Assembly (NCBI GenBank): GCA_963693315.1 | Contig: OY856188.1 | Span: forward strand, 201,687,602 to 201,751,601 | Direction of reading: 5' to 3' | DNA: 64,000 nucleotides | Origin: Diogma glabrata | Taxonomy: Eukaryota > Arthropoda > Insecta > Diptera > Cylindrotomidae | Shown here: one piece after another, positions 1 to 11,307 of the stretch | Numbering within the stretch: position 1 is the first letter of the stretch | How the letters are laid out: each line of letters starts with the position of its first letter | Notes under the pieces: generated by a model | Database searches by the model: none | Told to the model about the DNA's origin: nothing | What the model saw: the letters and a program-made list of their open reading frames with translations, nothing else | Position numbers and translations under genes: made by a program

Positions 1-292
1 TAGCTACGCCTCTGCTACGAACTAAAATATTAAAATCAACTAAATAAAATTATCAAAAATTGTAACTTTTCAAGAACTATTTAAAAAATTAAATTTTCAT
101 GAAAATATGGAATAATTAACTGGTGTAAAATAACTAAGAAATGCTTTTAATGTCTAAGTAAAATTAGGTTTCAGGAATAAATTGGATTACCAACTTGTTA
201 CACTTTTAATTTCCGCCTTGTGACAAAATTTTTCAATGAATTTATTTATTAAATTTTAAAAAACCATTGAACACTTTATTTTATGTAAAAAA
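1..292. other. AT-rich DNA without a recognisable feature
   Basis: Short AT-rich stretch before the first family R repeat. I see no ORF, RNA gene or repeat boundary in it. It could be host DNA or the tail of another decayed element. Confidence 0.4.
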
Positions 293-2277
293 ATTGGAGG
301 GGCTGAAATCTCAAGCTCTGAGATATCAAGACTTCGGTCTAGGTAAAGGATTTTGATATACTTTTCGGCAAAAAACTTTCACGAGGACATGGTTTTTAAT
401 TTTTGGACAGCGATGTATATCAAACATAACTCTTTGTTAAAATACAAGTATTTTTTATCTTTGTTTAAAAATTTATTACATACAAAACTAACACGAAACA
501 TCAATACGTTGCCGGAAAATTATAATTAAAATTCCAAAAATATTGTTAAATTAAATAAAATCAAACTTTTTCAAAATTCCAAAAATATTCCAAAAATTAG
601 AATGAAATCAAATATTTAAACTTTTTCTAAATTCCGATAATATTCCAAAAATTCTTAAAAATTTAAACTTTTCCAAAATTCTAAAAATATTGCAAAAATT
701 ATTACAAAATCAAAAATTAAAACTTTTTTCAAAATTCCAAAAATTATAATAAAATCAAAAATTTAAAATTGTTCAAAATTCTAAAAATATTCCAAAAATT
801 CTTACAGAAACAAAAAATGAAATTTTTTTCAAAATTCTAAACATATATAATATAATTCTTTATATAAATTTCAAAAATTCTATTTTTTTTCAAAATTCTA
901 AAAATATTGCAAAAATTATAACAAAATCAATAATTGAAACCTTTTTCAAAATTCCAAAAATATTCCAAAAATTAGAATGAAATCAAATATTTATACTTTT
1001 TCTAAATTCCAATAATAATCCAAAAATTCTTAAAAATTCAAACTTTTTTCATAATTCTAAAAATATTGCAAAAATTATTACAAAATCAAAAATTGAAAAT
1101 TTTTTCAAAATTCCAAAAATTATAATAAAATCAAAAATTAAAAATTTTTCAAAATTCTAAAAATATTCCAAAAATTATTACAAAATCAAAAATTAAAACT
1201 TTTTCCCAAATTCTGAAAATATTGCAAAAATTATTACAAAATCAAAAATACAAACTTTTTCAAAATTCCAAAAATATTTCAAAAACTATAATAAATTCAA
1301 AAATTTCCGTGTCCAATTTCATTTTCAATTACATTTACGTCATAAAAACAGCTACGTTTTATTCCAAAAAATTGGCTAAAAAATAAATGAAATCATTTTT
1401 CGACACACTTGACAATATTTTTTGACAAGCTTATAATGCCATAATTCTCAATAATAAAAAATTTCATTTCAAACAAACAATTTTATTTTTTTCCAAAAAA
1501 TTGGGTAAAAAAACTAAATAAAAATCTTTCTTTTGACATACTTGACAACATTTTTTGACAAACTTATAATGCCATAATTCTCAATAATAATAATAAAATT
1601 TCATTTCACACAAATAATTAATTTTATTTTTTTCCAAAAAATTGGGTAAAAAAGTAAAATGAAAATCTTTCTTTTGACACACTTGACAACATTTTTTTGA
1701 CAAACTTATGATGCCATAATTCTCAATAATAATCATAAAATTTCATTTCAAACAAATAATTAATTTTATTTTTTTCCAAAAAATTGGGTAAGAAAATAAA
1801 TAAAAATCTTTGTTTTGACACACTTGACGACATTTTTTTGACAAACTTATAATGCAATAATTTAGTTTTTGGTTTCACATACCAATCTCTACCATCAAGA
1901 TTTCTCCAAATTTAATGTTCCTACTCGTAATGACTTAAAATGAACGTTTTTTAAGCCAAAAATATGAAAATTTGCTATTTTGACACACATAACGATTTTT
2001 TTGACACACTTCCGGTACAGTTACCGAACACAGTCCTTTTGGACCTATCCCTTGAGTATACTATTTTTAGAAAAAAAAAATTTTTGAATTTCCTCCAGCG
2101 GTTTTCTCTGCAGCGTAGGTAATGACGTCGAGCCGGCATACAGACAGACATGCATTTTTTTTTGCTTTTTTAGAATCAGGAGGTCCTAAAACGTCAAGAA
2201 ATGTGAAAAAAAAAGTGGGGGTAAGAATTTCACTTTGAGCTCATATATGTAATACTCAGGTCTTTCAGACCGAAGTA
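293..2277 (+). repeat. Family R ~2-kb non-coding repeat, copy A
   Basis: The copy starts with GGGGCTGAAATCTC and a small TCTCA/TGAGA hairpin. A conserved ~200-bp block follows, ending near ATACGTTGCCGGAAAATTATAA (540). Next comes a long AT-rich array of degenerate phrases such as TTTTTCAAAATTCTAAAAATATT (540-1300). After that are about four ~137-bp tandem units, each with a GACACACTTGAC box (about 1400, 1540, 1675 and 1815). The conserved right end contains CCTAAAACGTCAAGAAATG and finishes in CAGACCGAAGTA. The same architecture recurs at 13.6, 44, 48.4 and 56.1 kb, with a fragment at 22.3 kb. No open frame of meaningful length is present. I infer a non-autonomous mobile element of unknown class. 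Confidence 0.8.
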
Positions 2278-2789
2278 ATATAATTTATATTTTTTAAAAA
2301 TAATTTAATACAATAAACAACATAGATCGGTTTCGACTTTTTTGGTCATTATCAATAAGAAATCAAGTGAATACTAATTACAGTATGAATCATAATTTTA
2401 ATTTTAAATTTCTAGATTTGTTTATATATAATATGTGGATGAGGAGAAGTGGTATTTTGTGTCAGTGACGTTATGGTTAAGTTTTGCATGTTATATTATT
2501 GTTGTATTTAATTGTTTTGTATTTAGTTATTATTGATTTTTATTATGGTGTTGAACAATGGTTTGTTTTTAAAGGTCGATTTGTCGATAAGCAAATTTGT
2601 GTTATCGGTTTTAGATGCCTTTTATATTTCAAATTCAAATTCTTCCTTTATTGCAGAGGTGTAATGATTTGAAATCTCTATTGAAGTTGGGTTGTGAATG
2701 GTTTTCATCGAATATGTGCAATGCATTGCATAGTTGGATGTGCACTCAGATACGTTTCGTGAAAATTTTTTTTTTTCAAAAAGTCTAAT
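2278..2789. other. Non-coding segment downstream of BEL-2 pol
   Basis: This is where the 3' untranslated region and 3' LTR of the minus-strand BEL-2 would be expected. I find no clear match to the candidate 5' LTR at 13.3-13.6 kb, so the 3' LTR is either missing or too diverged to see. The forward 62-codon frame at 2484-2672 has no recognisable domain and is probably chance. Confidence 0.4.
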
Positions 2790-3533
2790 TTAAATATTAT
2801 TCTTCAATCGCCAATTTTGCAAGTTTGTTGATCACACGTTTAACAGTTCCGTTTTTGGTTAGGAGCATTACTACACGGATATTATTGTCATCTCCGTGTA
2901 TGGTCTCTATGACTCTTCCCATGAGCCATTTCAAACTAGGCATATTATCGTCATGAATAAGAACTAAATCATTTACTTTTAAATTTTCACGTTCTAAAAA
3001 CTATTTTCGCTTTTGTTGAAGAGTATGTAAATACACTAAATACACTGTAGAAAACTTTTATGCCAATATGACAATATTTTGGCTGCTAATTGTGTCAAAT
3101 TAGGCTCAATGATGTTTTTTAAAGGTTCTCCAGCTATAAAATGTCCAGGCGTTAATGGTTCAAGATCTCCAGGATCCGAAGATAAAGGTATAAGAGGTCG
3201 CGAATTCATAACCGCTTCTATCTGGACTACAATTGTGATTTGTTACAATGCTAAAACTGTTTTTCCAACAATTCTCTTGAAATGATGTTTGAAGCTTTTG
3301 ACTCCAGCCTCCAAGAGCCCTCCAAAGTGTGGCGATCTAGGTGGTATAAACTTCCACTCTATAGACTCAGTTGTTACAAAATTTAAAATGTCAACCTATT
3401 GTTACAGAAACATTTTCCTAAGTTGGACCATTTCATTTTTTGCTCCTACAAAATTGCTTTCATTATCGCACCATATTGTTGCTACTTTTCCTCTTCTTGC
3501 CAAAAATCGTTTTGTAGTATTCCTAAACTAGGA
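2790..3533 (-). pseudogene. BEL-2 integrase C-terminal half (pseudogene)
   Basis: The minus strand encodes a broken integrase C-terminus. WCDNESNFVGAK carries the second catalytic aspartate, and RSPHFGGLLEAGVKS carries the third catalytic residue, a glutamate. NSRPLIPLSSDPGDLEPLTPGHF follows, and then the BEL-type C-terminal domain with LVLIHDDN and MGRVIE. At least one frameshift or stop separates the blocks. The reading continues from the integrase start at 7394-8054; the intervening 3.9 kb is an insertion. The catalytic glutamate is kept here, unlike in the younger BEL-1 element at 41.96 kb. Confidence 0.85.
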
Positions 3534-4640
3534 ATATACATATGAAGCAATAGATCTCCAAACCCACTCAATAAAGTTCATAGCGAAACCACATATAATC
3601 ACATACAACACCCAAAACCCTATTTCATCAGAAGAGATGACAAACCATTTCCATACCATTCAACATAATTATTAAATAAACATTTTCATCTATAAATATT
3701 TTCCCTAAAAACTAAAATATTTTCCCTAAAATTAGTAAACAAATTCTGGAATGCCCAAAATAATTCAAAAAAGCCTAAGCTAAGCATTTTCACCAAACCA
3801 ACATGTTAAAACATGTTTCAATTAACATAAATATTAATTCAATTATCCCACAGTTTTTCTATTCACCAAAAATCCATTCTCAGCTATTTTTGCTATTAAT
3901 TTTAAATACAAAATGCAACAATGTCTAAAACTATAGACATTGAAAATTATGTAAACATTTTTCCCTAAAACTAATTTCATAATCGTATGAAATTAATAAA
4001 CAAATTCTCAAATATAATTCAAAAAAGCCTAAGCTAAGCATTTTCACAAATCCAACATGTTAAAACATGTTCTAATAAATATCTAATAATTTTTCCGTTC
4101 ACATCAAAATTCCGTACTTAGCTATTTTTCTATAAAACCAAATTAAAATCAAAATAATCTAAACATATAATATTAACGAAAAACCAATTAAACCTAACAA
4201 CAACAATTAAATTCGACCAGCGGAAATTACGAATCTAATAACATATACAAAAAATATATACAAAATTCTAATTAAAAATATTAAAATGCTGAGTAGTTTT
4301 TTTTCACTATTCATATTCATTCATAAAATAGAAAAAACTTACTATTTTGTGATTGGTTAATTTTTCATTCAAATTTACTATAAATAAAATAGAAAATTGA
4401 ATGAAAAAAAGTAGTATTAAAAAAGTATTCAGTTAGTCACAACGAGTGACTAACTTCCAAGCGAACCTTAACGGTCGTAATGGCCGGACTCTGAACCGTC
4501 AGAGTCCGGACCAGTCTAGTCTGAAGTCCGAAAGCTAAAAACGCAGTAATAACGCCCGCCGGGAGAGCGAATTTACATAAAATAATATTGAAAAGTGTTG
4601 TGTTCTGTTTCAATCTGAAAAATAGTGTTACAAAAAGAAA
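3534..4640 (+). repeat. Block D1, direct duplicate of D2
   Basis: The block begins with CTAGGAATATACATATGAAG and repeats at 5263 with an offset of 1729 bp. It contains an internal degenerate direct repeat around GCCTAAGCTAAGCATTTTCAC (about 3775 and 4030) and an imperfect inverted repeat at 4292-4432. It ends in a GC-richer hairpin-forming stretch at 4432-4560. Confidence 0.85.
4432..4507. repeat. Pair of perfect short palindromes in D1 (copy at 6161-6236)
   Basis: GTTAGTCAC, AACGA, GTGACTAAC forms a perfect 9-bp stem at 4432-4454. A second stem, GGACTCTGA/TCAGAGTCC, lies at about 4486-4507. Both recur in D2. They sit in the only GC-richer part of the block. The role is unknown; they could be protein-binding or transposition sites, or RNA hairpins. 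Confidence 0.6.
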
Positions 4641-4825
4641 ATCATTAAATAAAAAATAAGTTAATATTGATCGAATTTTCACGATCAATGAAAAGTGCTT
4701 GAATTGTTAGATAAAAAATAAGTTATTGATAAAATTTTCACGATCAACGAAAATTGCTTAAATTATTAAATAAAAAATAAGTTAATATTGATCGAATTTT
4801 CACGATCAATGAAAAGTGCTTCTAC
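4640..4825 (+). repeat. Minisatellite, short array beside TIR-L
   Basis: Alternating ~60-bp units contain TTTTCACGATCAATGAAAAG or TTTTCACGATCAACGAAAAT followed by TAAATAAAAAATAAGTTA. The array is abruptly joined to the TIR-L flank at TGCTTCTACCTACCGG. The longer array at 6378-6975 is made of the same units. Confidence 0.8.
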
Positions 4826-4843
4826 CTACCGGCTGCGCCAATT

Positions 4844-5246
4844 GTAATGGTGTAACGGCACCTCTTATTGGTAGAGCTACCGGCTACGCCAATTGTAATG
4901 GGGTCGGGGCTATGTTGTAAGAGGAGACGCGCCCTGCTGTGACCTCGAAATGTTGAATTGATCCAATGTATCGATTTTATTTTGGCGATCTACTGATCTT
5001 TACAATTGTATGAGTCGTAGCGTAGTTATAGTTTTGATTCGAACCCTGTCACTTTGTGGGATTTAAACAAGAAAGGTTCACTTACCTGGTTCAAACCTCT
5101 TACCGTTGCGGATCTCAAGATCGTGGTTTCTCTTGGTTGATTAGTTTTTTGTTGAAAACACTTATTTCTTGTACAACTTTTCACCATTTATTTACTAACA
5201 AAACTTGAGAACACAATGTGTGATTTACTAATTTTAAGTTTAATAA
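4844..5246 (+). repeat. TIR-L: ~395-bp inverted end of the foldback composite
   Basis: The sequence starts TGTAATGGTGTAACGG and reads into GTGTGATTTACTAATTTTAAG. It is present inverted at 7000-7393 with only a few differences. The motif ACCGGCTGCGCC or ACCGGCTACGCC followed by AATTGTAATGG occurs twice at the outer edge, about 61 bp apart. It also includes CACTTACCTGG, the reverse complement of a good splice-donor-like sequence, which may be coincidence. Confidence 0.8.
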
Positions 5247-5262
5247 CTAGGAATAACTAGGA

Positions 5263-6378
5263 ATATACATATGAAGCAATAGATCTCCAAACCCACTCAA
5301 TAAAGTTCATAGCGAAACCACATATAATCACATACAACACCCAAAACCCTATTTCATCAGAAGAGATGACAAACCATTTCCATACCATTCAACATAATTA
5401 TTAAATAAACATTTTCATCTATAAATATTTTCCCTAAAAACTAAAATATTTTCCCTAAAATTAGTAAACAAATTCTGGAATGCCCAAAATAATTCAAAAA
5501 AGCCTAAGCTAAGCATTTTCACCAAACCAACATGTTAAAACATGTTTCAATTAACATAAATATTAATTCAATTATCCCACAGTTTTTCTATTCACCAAAA
5601 ATCCATTCTCAGCTATTTTTGCTATTAATTTTAAATACAAAATGCAACAATGTCTAAAACTATAGACATTGAAAATTATGTAAACATTTTTCCCTAAAAA
5701 TAATTTCATAATCGTATGAAATTAATAAACAAATTCTCAAATATAATTCAAAAAAGCCTAAGCTAAGCATTTTCACAAATCCAACATGTTAAAACATGTT
5801 CTAATAAATATCTAATAATTTTTCCGTTCACATCAAAATTCCGTACTTAGCTATTTTTCTATAAAACCAAATTAAAATCAAAATAATCTAAACATATAAT
5901 ATTAACGAAAAACCAATTAAACCTAACAACAACAATTAAATTCGACCAGCGGAAATTACGAATCTAATAACATATACAAAAAATATATACAAAATTCTAA
6001 TTAAAAATATTAAAATGCTGAGTAGTTTTTTTTCACTATTCATATTCATTCATAAAATAGAAAAAACTTACTATTTTGTGATTGGTTAATTTTCCATTCA
6101 AATTTTCTATAAATAAAATAGAAAATTGAATGAAAAAAAGTAGTATTAAAAAAGTATTCAGTTAGTCACAACGAGTGACTAACTTCCAAGCGAACCTTAA
6201 CGGTCGTAATGGCCGGACTCTGAACCGTCAGAGTCCGGACCAGTCTAGTCTGAAGTCCGAAAGCTAAAAACGCAGTAATAACGCCCGCCGGGAGAGCGAA
6301 TTTACATAAAATAATATTGAAAAGTGTTGTGTTCTGTTTCAATCTGAAAAATAGTGTTACAAAAAGAAAATCATTAAA
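5263..6378 (+). repeat. Block D2, direct duplicate of D1
   Basis: Nearly identical to 3534-4649. The differences I noticed include C/A near 3971/5700, T/C near 4365/6094 and A/T near 4378/6107. It follows TIR-L after a short duplicated AACTAGGAAT motif. It is non-coding as far as I can see. Confidence 0.85.
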
Positions 6379-6975
6379 TAAAAAATAAGTTAATATTGAT
6401 CGAATTTTCACGATCAATGAAAAGTGCTTGAATTGTTAGATAAAAAATAAGTTATTGATCAAATTTTCACGATCAACGAAAATTGCTTAAATTATTAAAT
6501 AAAAAATAAGTTAATATTGATCGAATTTTCACGATCAATGAAAAGTGCTTGAATTGTTAGATAAAAAATAAGTTATTGATCAAATTTTCACGATCAACGA
6601 AAATTGCTTAAATTATTAAATAAAAAATAAGTTAATATTGATCGAATTTTCACGATCAATGAAAAGTGCTTGAATTATTAGATAAAAAAAAGTTATTGAT
6701 CAAATTTTCACGATCAACGAAAATTGCTTAAATTACTAAATAAAAAATAAATTAAGGTTGATTATATTTCCCGATCAACGGAAAATTACTAAATTTTTGA
6801 ATATAGAGTAAATTAATATTAATTAAATTTTCTCAATCAATGAGAAGTGATCAAATTTTTAGATAAAAAATAAATTAATGTTGATCGAACTTCTCGAGCA
6901 ACGAAAAATTATAAAATCAATAAACCTAGAAAATTATAAAAGTCACATTGATCGAATTTCTCGATCAATGAGAGT
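6378..6975 (+). repeat. Minisatellite, long array beside TIR-R
   Basis: About ten units of ~60 bp, grouped in pairs (~120 bp), are built on TTGATCGAATTTTCACGATC with TAAATAAAAAATAAGTTA spacers. The units become more divergent towards TIR-R (6730-6975). The short internal inverted motif GATCGA...TCGTGATC means each unit can form a small stem. Confidence 0.8.
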
Positions 6976-6999
6976 TAGTGTTGCAAAAAATTATTAAAC

Positions 7000-7393
7000 T
7001 TAAAATTAGTAAATCACACATTGTGTTCTCAAGTTTTATTAGTAAATAAATGGTGAAAAGTTGTACAAGAAATAAGTGTTTTCAACAAAAAACTAATCAA
7101 CCAAGAGAAACCACGATCTTGAGATCCGCAACGCAACGTAAGAGGTTTGAACCAGGTAAGTGAACCTTTCTTGTTTAAATCCCACAAAGTGACAGGGTTC
7201 GAATCAAAACTATAACTACGCTACGACTCATACAATTGTAAAGATCAGTAGATCGCCAAAATAAAATCGATACATTGGATCAATTCAACATTTCGAGGTC
7301 ACAGCAGGGCGCGTCCCCTCTTACAACATAGCCCCGACCCCATTACAATTGGCGTAGCCGGTAGCTCTACCAATAGGAGGTGCCGTTACACCA
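7000..7393 (-). repeat. TIR-R: inverted end of the foldback composite
   Basis: Reverse-complement copy of 4844-5246. It ends in GGTGCCGTTACACCATTACA directly against BEL-2 integrase sequence. A small expansion (CAACGCAACG versus CAACGG) and a few substitutions separate it from TIR-L. Confidence 0.8.
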
Positions 7394-8054
7394 TTACAGT
7401 TTTAAGCAAGCAATGAATGATTCTCCAGTCATATCTTCCACCTCTTCCAAATGCACTGCCTTAATTGAAAAACAGACAAATATGCATACATAGACTTTAT
7501 GCAGAATACCCTTTTGTTGATGGCGATATTTCACAAAAAAGGACCTGGAATAGACTTTTATTCCAGTGGTATTAAAAGGTCGACATATTTTCATTCTATT
7601 GGCCGGTAGATTTCCCATTATTTGATCAAGCTGTCGTGGCTTATTTCGAAAACACGTTATGCAACGGCGGACCACGAGTTTGGAAATATTTTTTCCATAA
7701 AGTGGCCAAAATTTTTGACGCTCTGCTGATAGTGTAGCTTGAGCACCACTATGTCAGTTTGTATAGCTCATGACGAAAAATTAATGTCGAAAAATGATGT
7801 TTCGGCAGTAAATACGGATGTTTACGTTCATACTTCCACGAACTATTATGCAACCGTCCACCTACTCGTAAAATTCCATCAGAGTCTATAAACGGACTTA
7901 AACTAATAATATTACTAGAGGTTTTTAAATGTCCAACTGAATTTAACTGTTCTATTTCTTGATTAAAATGTTTATGTTGTACTATTTTAATTAACAGTTT
8001 TAATGTTACACGAAGTTCCTTTGCAGTTATGGGACCACTTTGATATCTGCACAA
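7394..8054 (-). pseudogene. BEL-2 integrase N-terminal half (pseudogene)
   Basis: Minus-strand frames encode SPFIDSDGILRVGGRLHNS and HPYLLPKHHFSTLIFRHELY (7749-8054). After a frame change come VRRCITCFRNKPRQL and VYVCIFVCFSIKAVHLEEV (7394-7675). These match the zinc-binding H2C2 region and the start of the DDE core of BEL/Pao integrases. The catalytic core then stops at the 3534-7393 insertion and resumes at 3533. Frame changes between the blocks show it is dead. Confidence 0.85.
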
Positions 8055-8059
8055 AGGAT

Positions 8060-9063
8060 TTGGATTTTTATTTTCAGTTATGTATAAACATATGTTGTAA
8101 CTCGTTTTAATTTTTTTAATGAACTAAAACTTTCAATGTCTATAAAGTCTAAAATTTTAAATATTATAAAAGTTGATTCCACATTTCTAATTTCTAGAAT
8201 ATTGTCCAATTTTGCTTCACTAAATTTTGATGGCCATGCACTATCCGAAAGTTTTAAAGATTCATGACCATTCCACCAAAGGTGACAATTTTCAATTTCA
8301 TGTGGGTACACTCCCCTTGACACTAAATATACTAGGTTTTGTTTGCTGCTTACATGTTTCCATTCCATCCCACTGGTTATTTCTTGAACTTCGCACACTC
8401 TACTTGCGACGAAGGTTTTGAGACGATATTGTGGCATTTTAATCCAAGCTAAAACTATGCTGGAATCTGACCTTAATATTATATGCGATCGAATTCTATC
8501 TCAAGAGCTTTCAAAACCCTTTTTTTTAATGTGAGCAGGCAATAACTGGTCCCAATCTAATTTTTCCACCCATAATTTTTGAATAATTAATTTTGCCACT
8601 ATAATTACAGGTGCCAATAATCCTAAAGGATCAAATATTTTAGAACTTTTAGCTAAACTGCTCTTTTTGCAATGACTTGACAATCTTGAAATTCCTTAAT
8701 CGAACACATAAACTGATCCAACTTCGGATTCCACATAAGTTCCAATGTTTTTATTGTTTCTTTCAGTTTAGTAGAAATTATTTCCTTGTCCTCGTCTGGT
8801 TTACCATCTAATAACTCCAACCGATTTAATGTCCATTTTCTAAGTTTCATTTGTGATCTTCCAAAAATTTATCTATGTTACTCTATAATAATCTTTCCGT
8901 CTTTCAGAGTGTTTGTTCCACTGAAGACGTCGTCCATATACAGATCAGCCAGGATAATTTCTGCAGCTGGAGGATAGTTGTTCTTTTCATCTAGACCTAT
9001 TTTTTGTAACACTTTCGTTGCGAGATATGGTGCTGCTGAAGTCCCATACGTTACCGTTTGCAT
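8060..9063 (-). pseudogene. BEL-2 reverse transcriptase palm and RNase H (pseudogene)
   Basis: Reading from high to low coordinates, the blocks are VTYGTSAAPYLATKVLQ and LADLYMDDVFSGTNTL (8878-9063), with an RT active site of YMDD type. Then come a thumb/connection block (8653-8850), AKSSKIFDPLGLLAPVII (8501-8683), and an RNase H remnant with CEVQEITSGMEWKHV and WWNGHESLKLSDSAWPS (8078-8437). The order fits BEL/Pao Pol. Several frameshifts separate the blocks. Confidence 0.85.
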
Positions 9064-9965
9064 TCCTTAGTATCTTAATTTGAGTTTTCACGCTAGAATA
9101 TTTTTCGATACTTGGTATCTTCTGCATTCACTAGAATCATTCTATAAATTTTTTCTATATCCGAAGTAAATACGTATAAATACTTCCGGAAACGTAGAAC
9201 TATATTAAAAAGTCCTTGTGGTATAACTGCACCAACATTTAAAGCATCATTTAATGAAATGTTATTTGATGACTTTGCGGATGCATTATTTACAACTCTA
9301 CACTTTGTTGTACTACTTTCTGGTCTTGATGAGGTAAAAAGAACTCATTTGAATCTTGCAAAGTACTTACTCTCATATACCCTAACTGTTCATATTCTTG
9401 CATGAATCTAGTATATTGTTCTTTTAATTCAATTTTTTGTTCAACTTTGCCTCCAAATAACCAAATCTCTTCCTTGCCATTGTTCGAAAATCGCCTAATT
9501 TTTCAATATTCTCATTAAACGGCAATTTTACCACAAAATGTCCATTATCTTTTCTTTTTATTGTCTGTTCGAAAAATTCTTCACAAAACTTTTCTTCTTT
9601 TGATAATTGCGGTTGTTTCTTTAACGATTCCATTTCACAAAATTTAGTTAATTGTCGATCTAGTTTTTTATCTAACTCTATATCATTGTATTCTGATAAT
9701 AAGAAGAAACTATGACTTACTTCTTCTAGTAATCCACCCACAATCCATCCAAAATGAGATTCTCTAAGAATTGGTAAATTATTGACTAATTCAATACAAC
9801 CACTCTTTAATATTTTCCAAAAAAGTTGAGCTTCTATCAAAAGATCTTCAATGCTAGGTAAATTAAAATTAAAGTTAGCCAACTCAATGTTATTTGGAAT
9901 TAACCATCTTATCTAGAAATATCTATGTAGCTATCAGGAAAATAACAACTCGGTATTGGTGTAGT
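9064..9965 (-). pseudogene. BEL-2 protease-RT linker and RT N-terminus (pseudogene)
   Basis: The 152-codon frame 9424-9882 contains NFNLPSIEDLLIEAQLFWKIL, HFGWIVGGLL and the block EEKFCEEFFEQTIKRKDNG with HFVVKLPFNENIEKLGD. These are characteristic BEL/Pao segments just upstream of the RT. Upstream, TTPIPSCYFPDSYIDIS is separated by a frameshift near 9910. The sequence runs directly into the palindromic insertion at about 9968. Confidence 0.8.
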
Positions 9966-9967
9966 AA

Positions 9968-10717
9968 CTCCAAATTTCAAGTTATGTTGAAAACTTTTTG
10001 CCTTAGTTTTATTTTAATTTAAGCCAATGAAATTCTCTTAAATGTAATGACATCATTCAATTTCACTAATAACAAATAGTTATACGTCTCGCCTACTGGG
10101 ATATTAAAAATTATCAGTTGTATTTTCCCAAAGGCAGTGATAATTCAAAATAATTTTATGCCAAAAATTTCGAAAGCAAGTATATTGAGGAATTTTTCAA
10201 AAAATTATGAGAATTTATCAACGAACGAGGGGAATTCGTTCAGAAAATTTTTTGCCATTTTTCATTTCTTTATATATTTTTTATGAATTATACGTTGGCC
10301 TACTGTGATATCAGTTAATTATTTTAAAATTATACTGACAATTTTTAATATCCCAGTAGGTCAGACGTATAAATATTTGTTATTAGTATAATTCAAATGT
10401 TATTGGTGAAATTGAATAATGTCATTACATTTTAGAGAATTTCATTGGTTTAAATTAAAATAAAACTAATGCAAAAAATTTTCAACCTAATTTTGAAATA
10501 ATTAACTGATATCACAGTAGGCCAACGTATAATTCATAAAAAAATATATAAAGAAATGAAAAATGGCAAAAATTTTCTAAACGAATTCCCCTCGTTCGTT
10601 GATAAATTCTCATAATTTTTTGAAAAATTCCTCAAGCAATATACTTGCTTTCGAAATTTTTGGCAAAAAATTATTTCAAATTATCACCGCCCTTGGGAAA
10701 TTACAACTGATAATTTC
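9968..10717. mobile_element. Interleaved palindrome (X-Y-X'-Y') inserted in BEL-2
   Basis: Segment X (9968-10105) is repeated inverted as X' (about 10345-10495), and segment Y (10105-10344) is repeated inverted as Y' (about 10495-10717). The order is therefore X, Y, X', Y' rather than a simple hairpin. The motif GCCTACTG followed by GATAT occurs four times, twice in each orientation (about 10091, 10298, 10351 and 10515). No coding potential is present. BEL-2 coding sequence resumes on both sides, so this is an insertion. I infer two overlapping or recombined palindromic MITE copies. Confidence 0.75.
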
Positions 10718-11307
10718 CCATTCTCGAATTAATATTTGTTGTTATTGTTTTTTTGTAATTGGGAATACTATTTTCTAATCCTAATACTCGAACATTTGCT
10801 AAAATATTCATCTGTATCGCTAATTTTTCTGCCAAGTTTTTGGTAATGTAATTTGACGTTGAACGCGAATCCAATATTGTACGACAGAAATGGTATTGTT
10901 TATTGTCATTATCGTCCTCAACTAAACTGATTGCCGTGGGCAAGAAAACATATTCAGAATTGCTGCCACAAGCTAACGTAAAGTTTGGTTGGGTATTAAC
11001 AATTTCCTCTATATTTTTTGACCAGCTGATGTCTGAATATCCAATCTACTTTCATCTGAACTGTTCTTTACTCTATGTATAATTTGTAGAAACGTACGTT
11101 GGTTCTTACTACTACATTCATTTCTAACTTAAATTTGCTGATTGGGTTCTAATTTACTATTTTCTACGTTGGTATTCGATGTTTGACCATAATTATAATT
11201 GCTAGACGAACTCCAATTTTTTAATTCGCTTGTTTTCATAAGTAAAAGCGAATTATGTTTCTTCCGACAGCAATAACAGCCATTTTGTGGCAATATTTTA
11301 CCCCGTG
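10718..11307 (-). pseudogene. BEL-2 protease and zinc-knuckle region (pseudogene)
   Basis: The frame 10701-10943 contains RTILDSRSTSNYITKNLAEKL, the place of the aspartic protease. The usual D-S/T-G/A active site is visible as LDSRS, so the third residue is atypical. Upstream (11230-11300) CYCCRKKHNSLLL is the end of a Gag zinc-knuckle array. Frames are broken between these parts. Confidence 0.75.

Larger units (their letters stand above)
3534..7393. mobile_element. Foldback-like composite insertion with duplicated blocks and inverted ends
   Basis: This 3.86-kb insertion splits the BEL-2 integrase. Its layout is block D1 (3534-4640), a short minisatellite, an inverted end TIR-L (4844-5246), block D2 (5263-6378), a longer minisatellite, and inverted end TIR-R (7000-7393). 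D1 and D2 are direct copies offset by 1729 bp, and by eye I count about four substitutions over ~1.28 kb. TIR-L and TIR-R are near-identical inverted copies. No protein-coding potential was recognised; the 83-codon minus-strand frame present in both D blocks has no known motif. I infer a recent non-autonomous element, perhaps a full copy (4844-7393) next to a partial one. No target duplication was found. Confidence 0.75.

Noticed and set aside
540..1300. AT-rich repeated phrases considered as a CRISPR-like array
   Set aside because: Unit length and spacing are irregular, there are no unique spacers, and the array recurs inside every family R copy of a eukaryotic genome.
293..2277. Family R as a Helitron
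   Set aside because: A hairpin lies near one end, but I see no consistent 5'-TC or CTRR-3' termini and no clear A/T insertion site, so I did not assign this class.
4437..4688. 83-codon minus-strand frame, present again at 6166-6417
   Set aside because: It is conserved only because the D block is duplicated almost identically; it has no domain and overlaps palindromes and the minisatellite.
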